18,442 bases of DNA, from NCBI GenBank assembly GCA_023250175.1, contig JAHFBD010000015.1:1-18442 (forward strand), written 5' to 3'. The stretch comes from Candidatus Melainabacteria bacterium (lineage in GTDB: Bacteria; Cyanobacteriota; Vampirovibrionia; 2-02-FULL-35-15). Below, piece after piece: positions 1 through 8,500 of this stretch. The first letter of the stretch is position 1. Each line of letters opens with the position of its first letter. Below the pieces are notes generated by a model. It made no database searches. It saw nothing but the letters and a program-made list of their open reading frames with translations, and had not been told where the DNA came from. A program made the translations under genes and the position numbers.

Positions 1-69
1 TAAAGCTCTTATTACTCCGGAATCTAGGGTATGTCATTTTTAATAATAGATTTTGTTTTTAATAACTTC

Positions 70-75
70 TATAAT
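70..75 (+). promoter_or_regulatory. Candidate -10 box upstream of nuoH
   Basis: A perfect TATAAT lies about 120 bases before the nuoH start. No good -35 hexamer is seen 16-18 bases upstream, where the sequence is only AT-rich. If used, transcription would start near 82 and leave a 5' leader of roughly 110 bases. Perfect TATAAT matches arise by chance in DNA this AT-rich, so this is a candidate only. Confidence 0.35.
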
Positions 76-95
76 TGTGCGTCCCTTTTGCACAA
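75..95. repeat. Short inverted repeat next to the nuoH -10 box
   Basis: TTGTGC (75-80) and GCACAA (90-95) form a perfect 6-base inverted repeat around a 9-base spacer (GTCCCTTTT). It touches the TATAAT at 70-75 and would straddle the predicted start of transcription. It could be an operator or a hairpin at the 5' end of the mRNA. No T-run follows on either strand, so it does not look like an intrinsic terminator. The rest of 1-194 shows no gene; any upstream gene lies outside the window. Confidence 0.3.
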
Positions 96-194
96 ACAAA
101 CTGTCTATATCATACACGATTGAACACTAAATGAAATCAATAAGTTAAGATCTTTAATGAATTATTTATAAAGACTTTCAAACTAAGTATATAT

Positions 195-1523
195 ATGGCA
201 GTTACGTTTTTAAATCTTTTAGACAAGTTTAGGCCACATAAGCTGTACAAGCCATCTCCTTTTATTGGAATTTTTAGTTTTTGTGTTTTAGCTTTGTTTT
301 GGTTTTCTATTATTTATGGAGCAACAACAACCGCTACTGTATTATTTGCAAAATTTATTCCGGAATTACTAGAAGGACAAGGATTTATTGCATTAGCTCA
401 AGTAGTTCGCTATCTAGCCCCACTAATTACAGTTATGGTATTAATTCCAGCCAATGCAACATTTTTAGTATTAAATGAAAGAAAAATTTTAGCTCTGTTA
501 ACTGTCAGATGTGGTCCTGATCGAGTCGGTCCAAATGGTTTTTTACAAACAATTGCAGATGCAGTAAAGCTTCTTTTTAAGGAAGATATTACTCCCAAAG
601 GAGCTGACAAATTGCTTTTTACGCTAGCGCCAGTTATATTTTTTGGACCTACAACAATTGCTTTTTTGCCAATTCTTTCTGTCGCTACTGGTAATTTTGG
701 TCCTTTCTTGTCATGTGATTTATCAACAGGAATACTTTTTATAATGGCAGTTTCATCAATCCCTGTTCTGGGTTTGGTTTTAGGTGGGTGGGCAAGCAAC
801 AACAAATATTCATTAATTGGTGGATTACGTAGTGCAGCCCAGTCTATCAGCTATGAAATTCCTATGGTTCTTACTGTAATTAGCATGATAGTTTTAACAG
901 GTTCTATTAATTTAAAAGAAATCTCGGACAATCAAACAGGTGGACTACTTCACTGGAATATTTTTGCAGCAGGAAATATTCATCTACTCTTAAATCTGTT
1001 TCCTCTTGGAAGCAAGTCTATAATTGGTTTATATGGACTTATATTGTTTGCAATATGTTGTATTTTATTTTTAATATATATTATCTCAGCATGTGCTGAA
1101 GTAAACAGGATTCCATTTGATTTACCTGAGGCTGAAAGTGAGCTTGTATCTGGTTACAATACAGAGTTTACTGGGATGAAGTTTGCGCTGTTTTTTTTAG
1201 CTGAATATACTGCACTTTTTATAATCTGTTGCTTAGCTTCAATTTTATTTTTTGGAGGAGGACATCTTCCAGTATCATCCGGTACAGAAGGAAAAATAAT
1301 TGAAATGCTAAGTACTAGTCAACTTGGTAATTTGAGCTGGCTATTGCCTTCTGTTACCTTAATGCTAAAAGCTTATGTCTTGATCTTTGTATCTGTATGG
1401 GTTAGAGCCACATTACCACGTCTTCGCTATGATCAATTAATGTCATTTGGCTGGAAATATTTAATTCCGCTGTCATTGGTTAATATATTTATAGTTGCAA
1501 TATTAAAGAGTATTAAAATATGA
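195..1523 (+). CDS. nuoH: NADH-quinone oxidoreductase subunit H (NdhA-type)
   Basis: Membrane subunit of respiratory complex I at the junction with the peripheral arm, lining the quinone chamber. Family blocks are clear: ERKILALL near residue 95, then PDRVGPNGFLQTIADAVKLL and LFKED (about 108-131); the WASNNKYSLIGGLRSAAQS region with SYEIP (199-223); and AEVNRIPFDLPEAESELVSG (301-320) followed by a GMKFALFFLAEY block (327-338). The product has many hydrophobic helices. At 442 aa it is longer than usual: about 60 extra N-terminal residues add a hydrophobic segment (about 21-58), and roughly 20 extra hydrophobic residues precede AEVNR. The first ATG is used; no Shine-Dalgarno sequence is visible. 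It overlaps nuoI by 4 bases (ATGA), so the two are probably translationally coupled. Identification is firm; the meaning of the extensions is unknown. Confidence 0.96.
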   Translation: MAVTFLNLLDKFRPHKLYKPSPFIGIFSFCVLALFWFSIIYGATTTATVLFAKFIPELLEGQGFIALAQVVRYLAPLITVMVLIPANATFLVLNERKILALLTVRCGPDRVGPNGFLQTIADAVKLLFKEDITPKGADKLLFTLAPVIFFGPTTIAFLPILSVATGNFGPFLSCDLSTGILFIMAVSSIPVLGLVLGGWASNNKYSLIGGLRSAAQSISYEIPMVLTVISMIVLTGSINLKEISDNQTGGLLHWNIFAAGNIHLLLNLFPLGSKSIIGLYGLILFAICCILFLIYIISACAEVNRIPFDLPEAESELVSGYNTEFTGMKFALFFLAEYTALFIICCLASILFFGGGHLPVSSGTEGKIIEMLSTSQLGNLSWLLPSVTLMLKAYVLIFVSVWVRATLPRLRYDQLMSFGWKYLIPLSLVNIFIVAILKSIKI

Positions 1524-2065
1524 AAAATATATTTGTAAAAACAATAAATGGTTTATATAACATAGCAGTAGGGATGCTTACAGTTTTAAAGCATGTAGGC
1601 AGAAAGCCTATAACATCATCATATCCAGATATAGTACCAGAACTCTATCCAGCCTCACGACACAGGCTTGCCCTTACTGTTAATCCCGATACTGGAGAAC
1701 ATCTTTGTATTGCTTGTAAGCAATGCGAAAGAGTTTGCCCGGATACCTGCATAACTGTTATTGGTGACCCTGATAAAAAAGGTACAATTAAAGATTTTTA
1801 TTTAGATCATGGGCTTTGTATGTTTTGTGGGCTCTGTACAGAAGTTTGCCCAACGAACTGTATTATAAATACTGTTGATTTTGAAATGAGTGAGTATACG
1901 AGAGAAGATCTGGTTTATGACATTGACAAACTTACTCTTAGCCAAGATCAATCACGTTTTTACTTTGATTTTAAAGAAATGCCAAAGCCAAAAGTAAAAC
2001 CAGCAAAACCAGCTCCAGCACAGACAGTAACAGCAGGTACTACCACAAAGAAAGAGGGCATATAA
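1520..2065 (+). CDS. nuoI: NADH-quinone oxidoreductase subunit I (2x[4Fe-4S])
   Basis: Peripheral-arm ferredoxin subunit that carries clusters N6a and N6b and passes electrons toward N2 and quinone. Two complete CxxCxxCxxxCP motifs are present: CIACKQCERVCP (C63, C66, C69, C73) and CMFCGLCTEVCP (C100, C103, C106, C110). The N-terminus has the amphipathic GRKPIT-type segment expected to lie along the membrane subunits. The last 27 residues (about 155-181) form a Pro/Lys/Ala/Thr-rich tail that looks disordered and lies outside the conserved domain. The start overlaps the nuoH stop. AAAGAG about 9 bases before the ATG may serve as a weak ribosome binding site. Length (181 aa) is normal for the family apart from the tail. 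Confidence 0.96.
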   Translation: MKNIFVKTINGLYNIAVGMLTVLKHVGRKPITSSYPDIVPELYPASRHRLALTVNPDTGEHLCIACKQCERVCPDTCITVIGDPDKKGTIKDFYLDHGLCMFCGLCTEVCPTNCIINTVDFEMSEYTREDLVYDIDKLTLSQDQSRFYFDFKEMPKPKVKPAKPAPAQTVTAGTTTKKEGI

Positions 2066-2593
2066 GTGGATATCTTAAAACCTATTTTAAATGATCTTCC
2101 ATTTTATGCCATTAGCATAATAGTTATTGTAGGTGCACTAGGGGTTGTATTAGAAAAGAGTATAGTCAGGGCAGGTTTTTCACTAATAATTTGTTTTGGT
2201 ACTATAGCTGGTACTTATTTTGCACTTGAGGCTCCATTTGTTGGGGTATCACAAATCTTGATTTATGCAGTAGGGATTACTCTTGTAATTGTATTTGCAC
2301 TTATGCTTACAAGTTTAAAGCATGAGTTACCACAAGCTAAAGATGAAATGCTAAAAACCTTTTTTAGTGTCTTAGTGTCTGTTGGTATATTTTCTGTTTT
2401 AAGCTTCGTGCTTACTGGTAATAAATGGAGTGAGTTAGATATCGGAGTTTGTCCTAAAAATACAGAAATCATAGGATTAAAATTACTTGGACCATATGCT
2501 CTTCCATTTGAATTAATTTCCATCCTTTTACTCGTTGCTCTTATTGGTGCAGTTGTTATTGCTAAAAAAGATAAAAGGGGTATGAACGAATAA
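2066..2593 (+). CDS. nuoJ: NADH-quinone oxidoreductase subunit J (NdhG-type)
   Basis: Proton-pumping membrane-arm subunit of complex I. The 175-aa product is almost wholly hydrophobic, with about five helices. It contains the conserved stretch around GVSQILIYAVGITLVIVFAL (about 60-79), which includes the family's conserved third-helix region. It starts with GTG directly after the nuoI TAA, with AGAGGG about 8 bases upstream as a plausible Shine-Dalgarno sequence; this supports the GTG as the true start. The C-terminus ends in a charged KKDKRG segment. Its position between nuoI and nuoK agrees with both bacterial nuo and cyanobacterial ndhA-I-G-E order. Confidence 0.93.
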   Translation: MDILKPILNDLPFYAISIIVIVGALGVVLEKSIVRAGFSLIICFGTIAGTYFALEAPFVGVSQILIYAVGITLVIVFALMLTSLKHELPQAKDEMLKTFFSVLVSVGIFSVLSFVLTGNKWSELDIGVCPKNTEIIGLKLLGPYALPFELISILLLVALIGAVVIAKKDKRGMNE

Positions 2594-2595
2594 TA

Positions 2596-2979
2596 ATGAG
2601 TAAGGTATTTATAAAACTAAGTATTGTTGGAGTATTAGTAGGCTTCTTTTTATTTTTAGCTATACGCCTTGAATCATCCCTAGAGAGGTATATATTGCTT
2701 TCTCTGGCTTTGTTTAGTATAGGAATTTACGGACTAACCTCCTCAAGAAATGTAATCAGAGTACTTATGTCAATTGAGCTTTTATTAAATGCTGTAAATG
2801 TTAATTTGGTAGCCTTTTCACGCTTTGTCGATCCGCTTGAACTTAAGGGGCAAGTATTTGCAATCTTTGTTATGGCAATAGCAGCAGCAGAAGCAGCAAT
2901 TGCACTTGCAATAATTTTAGCGATTTATAGAAACACTAGTTCTATTGATATGGAAGATTTTTCAACTTTAAAGTGGTAG
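2596..2979 (+). CDS. nuoK: NADH-quinone oxidoreductase subunit K (NdhE-type)
   Basis: Antiporter-like membrane subunit of complex I. Conserved helices carry GIYGL, SRNVIRVLMSIELLLNAVN with the membrane-embedded Glu, and GQVFAIFVMAIAAAEAAIAL with the second conserved Glu. The C-terminal IDMEDFSTLKW closely resembles the cyanobacterial NdhE ending as I remember it. The usual length is about 100 aa; this product has 127. The extra 25 or so N-terminal residues form an additional hydrophobic segment (about 5-23), giving four helices instead of three. No in-frame start codon near the canonical position would restore the usual length. The gene starts 2 bases after the nuoJ stop and overlaps the next gene by 7 bases. 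Confidence 0.94.
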   Translation: MSKVFIKLSIVGVLVGFFLFLAIRLESSLERYILLSLALFSIGIYGLTSSRNVIRVLMSIELLLNAVNVNLVAFSRFVDPLELKGQVFAIFVMAIAAAEAAIALAIILAIYRNTSSIDMEDFSTLKW

Positions 2980-3743
2980 AACGGTTGATTGAAGTTCAAA
3001 ATATAACTAAGTCTTTTAATGGGCATAAAGTTATTAATAATATTTCCTTTACTGTTAATAAGGGCGAAACACTTATTTTACTTGGTAAAAGTGGTTGCGG
3101 AAAAACTACTCTTTTAAAAATGATCAATCGATTACTAGAATCTACAAGTGGAACAATTACTATAAACAATCAAAATATTTCTTTAGAAAACCCAGAACAA
3201 CTAAGAAAAAACATTGGCTATGTAATTCAAAATATTGGATTGTTTCCACATTATACAGTAGAGCAAAATATTGAAATAGTACCACTGCTTTTAAAATGGG
3301 AGAATGAGAAAAGAAAAAAACGGGTACATGAGCTTATGGATTTAGTTGGACTATCACCAAAAGATTTTTTAAATCGATATCCTCATGAATTAAGTGGTGG
3401 ACAAAAACAAAGAGTGGGTCTTATTCGTGCACTAGCTAGCAATCCACCAATTATCTTACTGGATGAGCCTTTTGGAGCATTAGATCCTATTACACGTAAA
3501 GAGATTCAAAACGAATTTAAACATCTTGAAGCTCTAATTAACAAAACTATGATTTTGGTTACACATGACGTTTTTGAAGCATTTTATCTTGGGGATAGAA
3601 TTTGCTTAATGAATGAAGGAGGAGTAGAACAAATAGGAACTCCTCAAGAATTAGTATTTTCTCCTAAAAGTGCTTTTGTAAAAGACTTCTTTAAACCACA
3701 TAAAGAACAACTCGACTTATTAACTACTTACTTTAAAGAATAA
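2973..3743 (+). CDS. ABC importer ATPase, OpuCA/ProV-like without CBS domains
   Basis: ATP-binding subunit of a quaternary-ammonium-compound importer, powering the permease encoded just downstream. Motifs in order: Walker A GKSGCGKTT (38-46), Q-loop Q86, signature LSGGQKQR (140-147), Walker B ILLDEP with FGALDP (161-171), and switch His H198. At 256 aa it stops soon after the nucleotide-binding domain and lacks the C-terminal CBS pair that many OpuA/OpuC-type ATPases use as an ionic-strength or c-di-AMP sensor. The GTG start at 2973 overlaps the nuoK stop by 7 bases; an in-frame TTG at 2985 would also fit family starts. Substrate cannot be read from the ATPase; glycine betaine, choline, carnitine and ergothioneine are all possible. 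Confidence 0.9.
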   Translation: MVERLIEVQNITKSFNGHKVINNISFTVNKGETLILLGKSGCGKTTLLKMINRLLESTSGTITINNQNISLENPEQLRKNIGYVIQNIGLFPHYTVEQNIEIVPLLLKWENEKRKKRVHELMDLVGLSPKDFLNRYPHELSGGQKQRVGLIRALASNPPIILLDEPFGALDPITRKEIQNEFKHLEALINKTMILVTHDVFEAFYLGDRICLMNEGGVEQIGTPQELVFSPKSAFVKDFFKPHKEQLDLLTTYFKE

Positions 3744-3745
3744 AT

Positions 3746-5323
3746 ATGTCACAAGATTTTTTACAATTTTTGATTAGTCATAAAGATGAGGTTATTAATT
3801 TAACTTTGCAGCATATCGGACTTACGATGACTTCACTTTTAATTGCACTTATTATTGGGCTTCCATTAGGAATGGTAATTACAAGATATAAAAAGCTCGC
3901 GGGGATTATTTTAGGAAGTGTTGGTATTATCCAAACTATTCCAAGTCTTGCATTGCTTGGATTTCTTTTACCTTTTTTTGGAATTGGTGCTGTACCTGCT
4001 ATTATTGCACTTTTTTTATATGCATTACTACCAATAGTTAGAAACACTTATACAGGGATAAAAGAAGTAGATAGCTCTATTAAAGAAGCAGCTCGCGGGA
4101 TGGGGATGTCTAATTTTCAAATCTTGACTAAGGTAGAGATTCCTTTAGCAATGCCTGTAGTCTTTAGTGGTATTAGAACTGCTTGTGTAATTAATGTGGG
4201 TGTAGCTACACTCTGTGCATTAATAGCTTCTGGTGGACTGGGTGAATTTATTTATCGTGGAATTGCATTAAATAATACAAACATGATTTTAGCGGGTGCA
4301 ATACCAGCAGCATTTTTGGCTATTTTCTTTGATTTTACTCTTGGTTTGATACAGAAATTATTTAAACAAACACCTAAACTGTGTTTAAAGAGTCCTTTAT
4401 TACTTTTATTTATTGCTGTTATGTTCGTTATTATCCAGTCTTTCACATTTAATTCTACTCATTCTTTAATTGCTGGCTTTGTCCCAGAATTTATAGAAAG
4501 AACAGATGGATATCCAGGGTTAAAAAGATGCTATGGACTTAATTTAAAAATAAAAGAATTAGATTCACAATTAATGTTTCAAGCATTAAAAGCTAAACAG
4601 GTAGATATCATATGTGGATATTCTACTGAAGGCAGAATAAAAACATATAACTTTAAAATACTTGAGGATGATAAACATTTTTTCCCTCCTTATTACGCTT
4701 GTCCTGTTATAAATGGAGGGACTTTAAAACAATATCCTTTTATAAAAGACATTTTTTCAAAATTAGCAGGAAAAATTACAAATGAACAAATAACAGAACT
4801 TAATTATAAGGTAGAGTATAAAAGACAACCTATAAATAAAGTTGCAAAGGATTTTTTAAAGGAATTAGGATTAAGAGTAGATATTGAACACCATGGTATT
4901 CCAGATATAATTATCGGTTCAAAAAATTTTACTGAGCAATTTATACTTGCAGAAATATTTGCTGTGCTCATAGAAAACTATAGTGATCTAAATGTAGAGG
5001 TTAAAAAAGGACTTGCTGGAACAAAGATTTGTTTTGATGCTTTAACTAAGAATGAAATAAATATTTATCCGGAGTATACAGGTACTGCATTATTTGCAAT
5101 TTTAAAACCACAAAGGAAAGTGGCCGATTCTATACTTAGAGACAAAGACAGGCTTTATTCTTATGTTAAAAGTGAGTCAAAAAAGAGCTTTAATGTTGAG
5201 TGGTTACAACCACTGGGTTTTAATAATACCTGGGCTTTAATGATGAGGGATAATGAAGCTAACAAGCTTATGATTAAAACAATTTCAGATTTAAGAAGAA
5301 TGATAAATGAAAATAAATTGTAA
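3746..5323 (+). CDS. ABC permease fused to a permuted OpuCC-like binding domain
   Basis: Importer membrane subunit with its substrate-binding domain on the same chain. Residues 20-205 form an OpuCB/ProW-type permease; the EAA loop that contacts the ATPase begins at EAARGMG (114-120). A further helix (about 216-234) leads to an exported binding domain (about 241-516). Its family landmarks are in swapped order: DGYPGL (254-259), STEGRIK (293-299), DDKHFFPPYY (308-317) and LAGKI (340-344) come first. GSKNFTEQ (391-398), IYPEYTGTAL (440-449), PLGFNNTWAL (489-498) and TISDL (512-516), normally N-terminal, follow. Permease-binding-protein fusions are known for betaine importers and for the Helicobacter ergothioneine importer EgtU, so either substrate is possible. 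It starts 2 bases after the ATPase stop. Confidence 0.9.
   Translation: MSQDFLQFLISHKDEVINLTLQHIGLTMTSLLIALIIGLPLGMVITRYKKLAGIILGSVGIIQTIPSLALLGFLLPFFGIGAVPAIIALFLYALLPIVRNTYTGIKEVDSSIKEAARGMGMSNFQILTKVEIPLAMPVVFSGIRTACVINVGVATLCALIASGGLGEFIYRGIALNNTNMILAGAIPAAFLAIFFDFTLGLIQKLFKQTPKLCLKSPLLLLFIAVMFVIIQSFTFNSTHSLIAGFVPEFIERTDGYPGLKRCYGLNLKIKELDSQLMFQALKAKQVDIICGYSTEGRIKTYNFKILEDDKHFFPPYYACPVINGGTLKQYPFIKDIFSKLAGKITNEQITELNYKVEYKRQPINKVAKDFLKELGLRVDIEHHGIPDIIIGSKNFTEQFILAEIFAVLIENYSDLNVEVKKGLAGTKICFDALTKNEINIYPEYTGTALFAILKPQRKVADSILRDKDRLYSYVKSESKKSFNVEWLQPLGFNNTWALMMRDNEANKLMIKTISDLRRMINENKL
4466..5293 (+). other. Circularly permuted binding-protein domain
   Basis: This stretch encodes residues 241-516 of the fused permease. 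The half that normally comes second in OpuCC/ProX proteins (AGFVPEF to the KDFLKELGL end, residues 243-376) precedes the half that normally comes first (IIIGSKNFTEQ to TISDL, 388-516). The protein stops within about 10 residues of TISDL, and the domain begins at the residues that usually follow TISDL, so neither half is missing or duplicated. The joint lies at about residues 377-387 (nt 4874-4906). Confidence 0.85.
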
Positions 5324-5417
5324 GAATTGCGTAATATCTTCATTAAAAATCGACAGCAACACTTTAGGTATCTAATATGTAAGATAGCAGATCGTTAAGA
5401 TTAACCAATGCTTTACA

Positions 5418-5445
5418 TTGACTATAAGAAAAACATTGTTATTAT
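5418..5445 (+). promoter_or_regulatory. Candidate sigma-70-type promoter for the giant-gene pair
   Basis: TTGACT (5418-5423) and TATTAT (5440-5445) are separated by 16 bases, each matching 5 of 6 consensus positions. Transcription would begin near 5452, giving a leader of about 60 bases before the ATG at 5515. It sits in the 191-base gap after the transporter operon, the only gap on the plus strand large enough for a new transcription unit. The rest of 5324-5514 shows no gene and no clear terminator; a small CAATG/CATTG hairpin (5406-5420) has no T-run. Confidence 0.5.
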
Positions 5446-5514
5446 TTACAACAATCATAAACGCTACATACAAAGATTATTATAAGTGCTCTTCTTGTAG
5501 CCTAATAAGATCTG

Positions 5515-8500
5515 ATGAAAATAGATAAAATTAATCCAAAAATATTCTTCAAGGATTTTTCTAATGAAATCCCTTGTGAGAAAAATGATATTGAAAGAAG
5601 TAATCTAGATAATTCTGTAAGCAAAGAATCAATAAAAAGATTTGGTGCATTAGGTGCTATAACCTTAGGACTAGTAACTTTAGTTCAGTCAGCAAATGCA
5701 GGTGAAAATGGTGGGAAAAAAGCACCAGAAAATTTACCATCAATTGAAGCAAGGCATTCTGAGATTATTAAAAAGATGGAGGTCTTGCTAGAAAAAAAGG
5801 TAGAGCTACCAAAAGATGTTCTTGATGAGTTTATAAATACTCATAATCCTAGTACATATCATAAGCGTAGCTTAATCTTACAAGGTATTTCTCAAGAGCT
5901 AAAAACTAAAATTACAAATAAGGTTTTTAAAGCACATATAAAAGCACTGAAAGAAAATTCTACAGAGTTAGACTGGAGAGAGAATTGGTCCTGGGATTTA
6001 TTATGGGCACTGTCAATGGGACCCCAAGAGAGAACTGATTTAAAAGTTATTCTGGGAAAAAATAAAAATGAGTATAAAGAGCTAATAGAAACTTATGTTA
6101 ATACTTTGGCTAATTCAGAAAAGATAGCTACTCCTAGTGAATTAAAAAAAAGAGCAAGTATGCTTAATAATATATTGCTTTTAAAAGTACAAGTTATTAC
6201 CCCATCTACATTATTCGATGAAAAGTGGTATCCCAACATTGAGAAAATAATTGCAAATGTAGATAAAGACTTAAAGTCTGAGGGTCAAGTATATTTAGAT
6301 CTTTTAGTAAGTTTGTCAACTTTAGAACAAAGAAAAGAGAATGGTATAAAAGAACCTCGTATTTATCCTGCCTTGCTTAAGATAGCCAGCAAAAGCACTG
6401 ATAATTTTTATACACTAACAGGACATCTTCAACGATGTATAACAAATGAAGCAGTTATCAATGACAATCCAAAAACAAACAGACTCCTAGAAGGAACAAT
6501 AGAATCTCCAAGCAGGATAAAAGTAGATGAGACTTTAATACAACCTTATGAAAAGCTCGTCCAAAAAGCTTTGAATGCTGCACCAGGTCCCAATGCTACT
6601 GAAATAGAGAACAATAAATATGATGGGATATGGCAAATCGGACGTCAACTAGCCTCAAATCCATTTTATCGAAATACTTGTCTTATAACTATGCAAGATA
6701 TTGCTTTAAGCAAATTGTCCAAAGCTCAACTAGGGGATATACCCACGGTACTCAGTGAAGCACAAAGTAAGTTCGAATTATCTTCATTTATTAATGTACA
6801 AAACTATGAAAAGGTAGTTGAAGCAAGTAGACCTTATTTAAAACCAGCTCTTGAAACAGGGTTTAAATATTTATTAGATGAAGACTCTAAGAAAAACCAA
6901 TTAGGAGCTGATATACTTTTGGCTGTAAAAAATTACTATCCCTCAAATGCTACTTTTAGTCTTAAAAAGGATTTTGCTTTAGATAAAGTTTTTGAACAAG
7001 TCTTAAATCGATTTCAAAAAGTAGAATTAAAAGATGAAATTGCTATAGGAGCATATATTGATGTTTTAGCAAATCTACAAAAAGATGGATTACAAAGTAT
7101 CTCGAACCTAAAATCTTTTAATTCCGGGTTAAAACAACAATTAGATTTTACACTTAAAGCAAAACAAAGTGCTGTAAACGGAGTACAAATAAATATTGCA
7201 CACAAACGTGAACATGAGCTTTTAAAAGGTATAAATCAACTCATGGATTACTTAAATGGTGGAACAACAAAGTATACAGAACGCATAGAACATGCTGAGT
7301 CAGTATTTAAAACAGTGCATGACAAGGCCGTTAAAGATTCTTTTAATTATGGGGCTTTAGACGAAGCTAGAAAGCTAGTCATATCAGTGCAGTATTACCC
7401 GACAAGCAGTAAAGATGAGGATAAAGAGTGTAAAAGATTTTATAAAGAGACTGTAATCCCATTGTTTAAAGGGATTTTAGAAAACTCCAATAATTTACCT
7501 AGGGATGATCGAGAAAGTTTACAAAATAAGATTTATAGTGATATGTTATCGTTTTTCCGATTTCCAGCTGAGAAAGAAGGAGATTATGGAAATATCTTTG
7601 TACTGAATGAAACATTGCAAAGCATATCAAAGAATTTCTTTAACTTAAAAAATGATAAGGGATTAGATCAATTTATTAGATTTACAAATACAGCATTTGA
7701 AAGTAATGATGAATCTAAAAACTGGCGAATGCCAATGATGGTAAAGATATTAAATACAAATAATGAATATTTAAATGATGTTTTAAAAAAGACTAGTAGT
7801 TTGCTTGATTCTAATAAAGAGAGTTCTCAGCATGAAGCACTGGACCAGCTTATTGCATATAAAACATTTTTAACAAAAATACAATCCAAATTTAAAGATG
7901 AATCAATACAACGCTTTTGTACCAAAGAAGAGGGTGAAACTTCTAATGATCTTGTTAAAACACACATTAAAGGAGTAAACGATTCTATCCTTAATAATTT
8001 AAACACTGTAAAAATTATAACGAAAAGAAGTTCTAATTCATTAGAACATACAATTTATGAAGATGTGTTTAAGCTTAATGTTAAAGCCTTAGAAGAGCTT
8101 GTCTCTGGTAATGCCAATATAAGAAAAAAATGTCTTGAGATTATTGACGATAGATTGATAAACGAATCTGACCCCAAAACACGTGGAATGCTTTATGTTG
8201 CTATGATACGACTATCAAACGATCAAACACAAGTATTAAAGTCATTAAAAAAAGCAATGGTTCTTGAAGCCTCTCCACTTACTCTTCAGTATATTGGAAA
8301 AGAATTAGGGAATAGATTATTAATTGAAATGCCTGAGTACGACAAGCTTAAAAATTCTACCGACTCATATAACTACTATGATGGTGGAACTTCTCCAAGA
8401 AGTGGTTATGTATCTGAATTTGCTGACAGAATATCAGCCTATAATAAACAATTGGATACTTTTATTAAAAGCGATGACATTAAATTAGATGAGAAGACCC

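Noticed and set aside
410..805. Open frame of 131 codons antisense to nuoH
   Set aside because: It lies wholly inside a strongly conserved gene and has no recognisable protein features; it is a shadow of nuoH codon structure.
5404..5460. Possible terminator hairpins after the transporter operon (CAATG/CATTG and ATTGTT/AACAAT)
   Set aside because: Stems are only 5-6 pairs, mostly A-T, and neither is followed by a T-run, so they do not support an intrinsic terminator.
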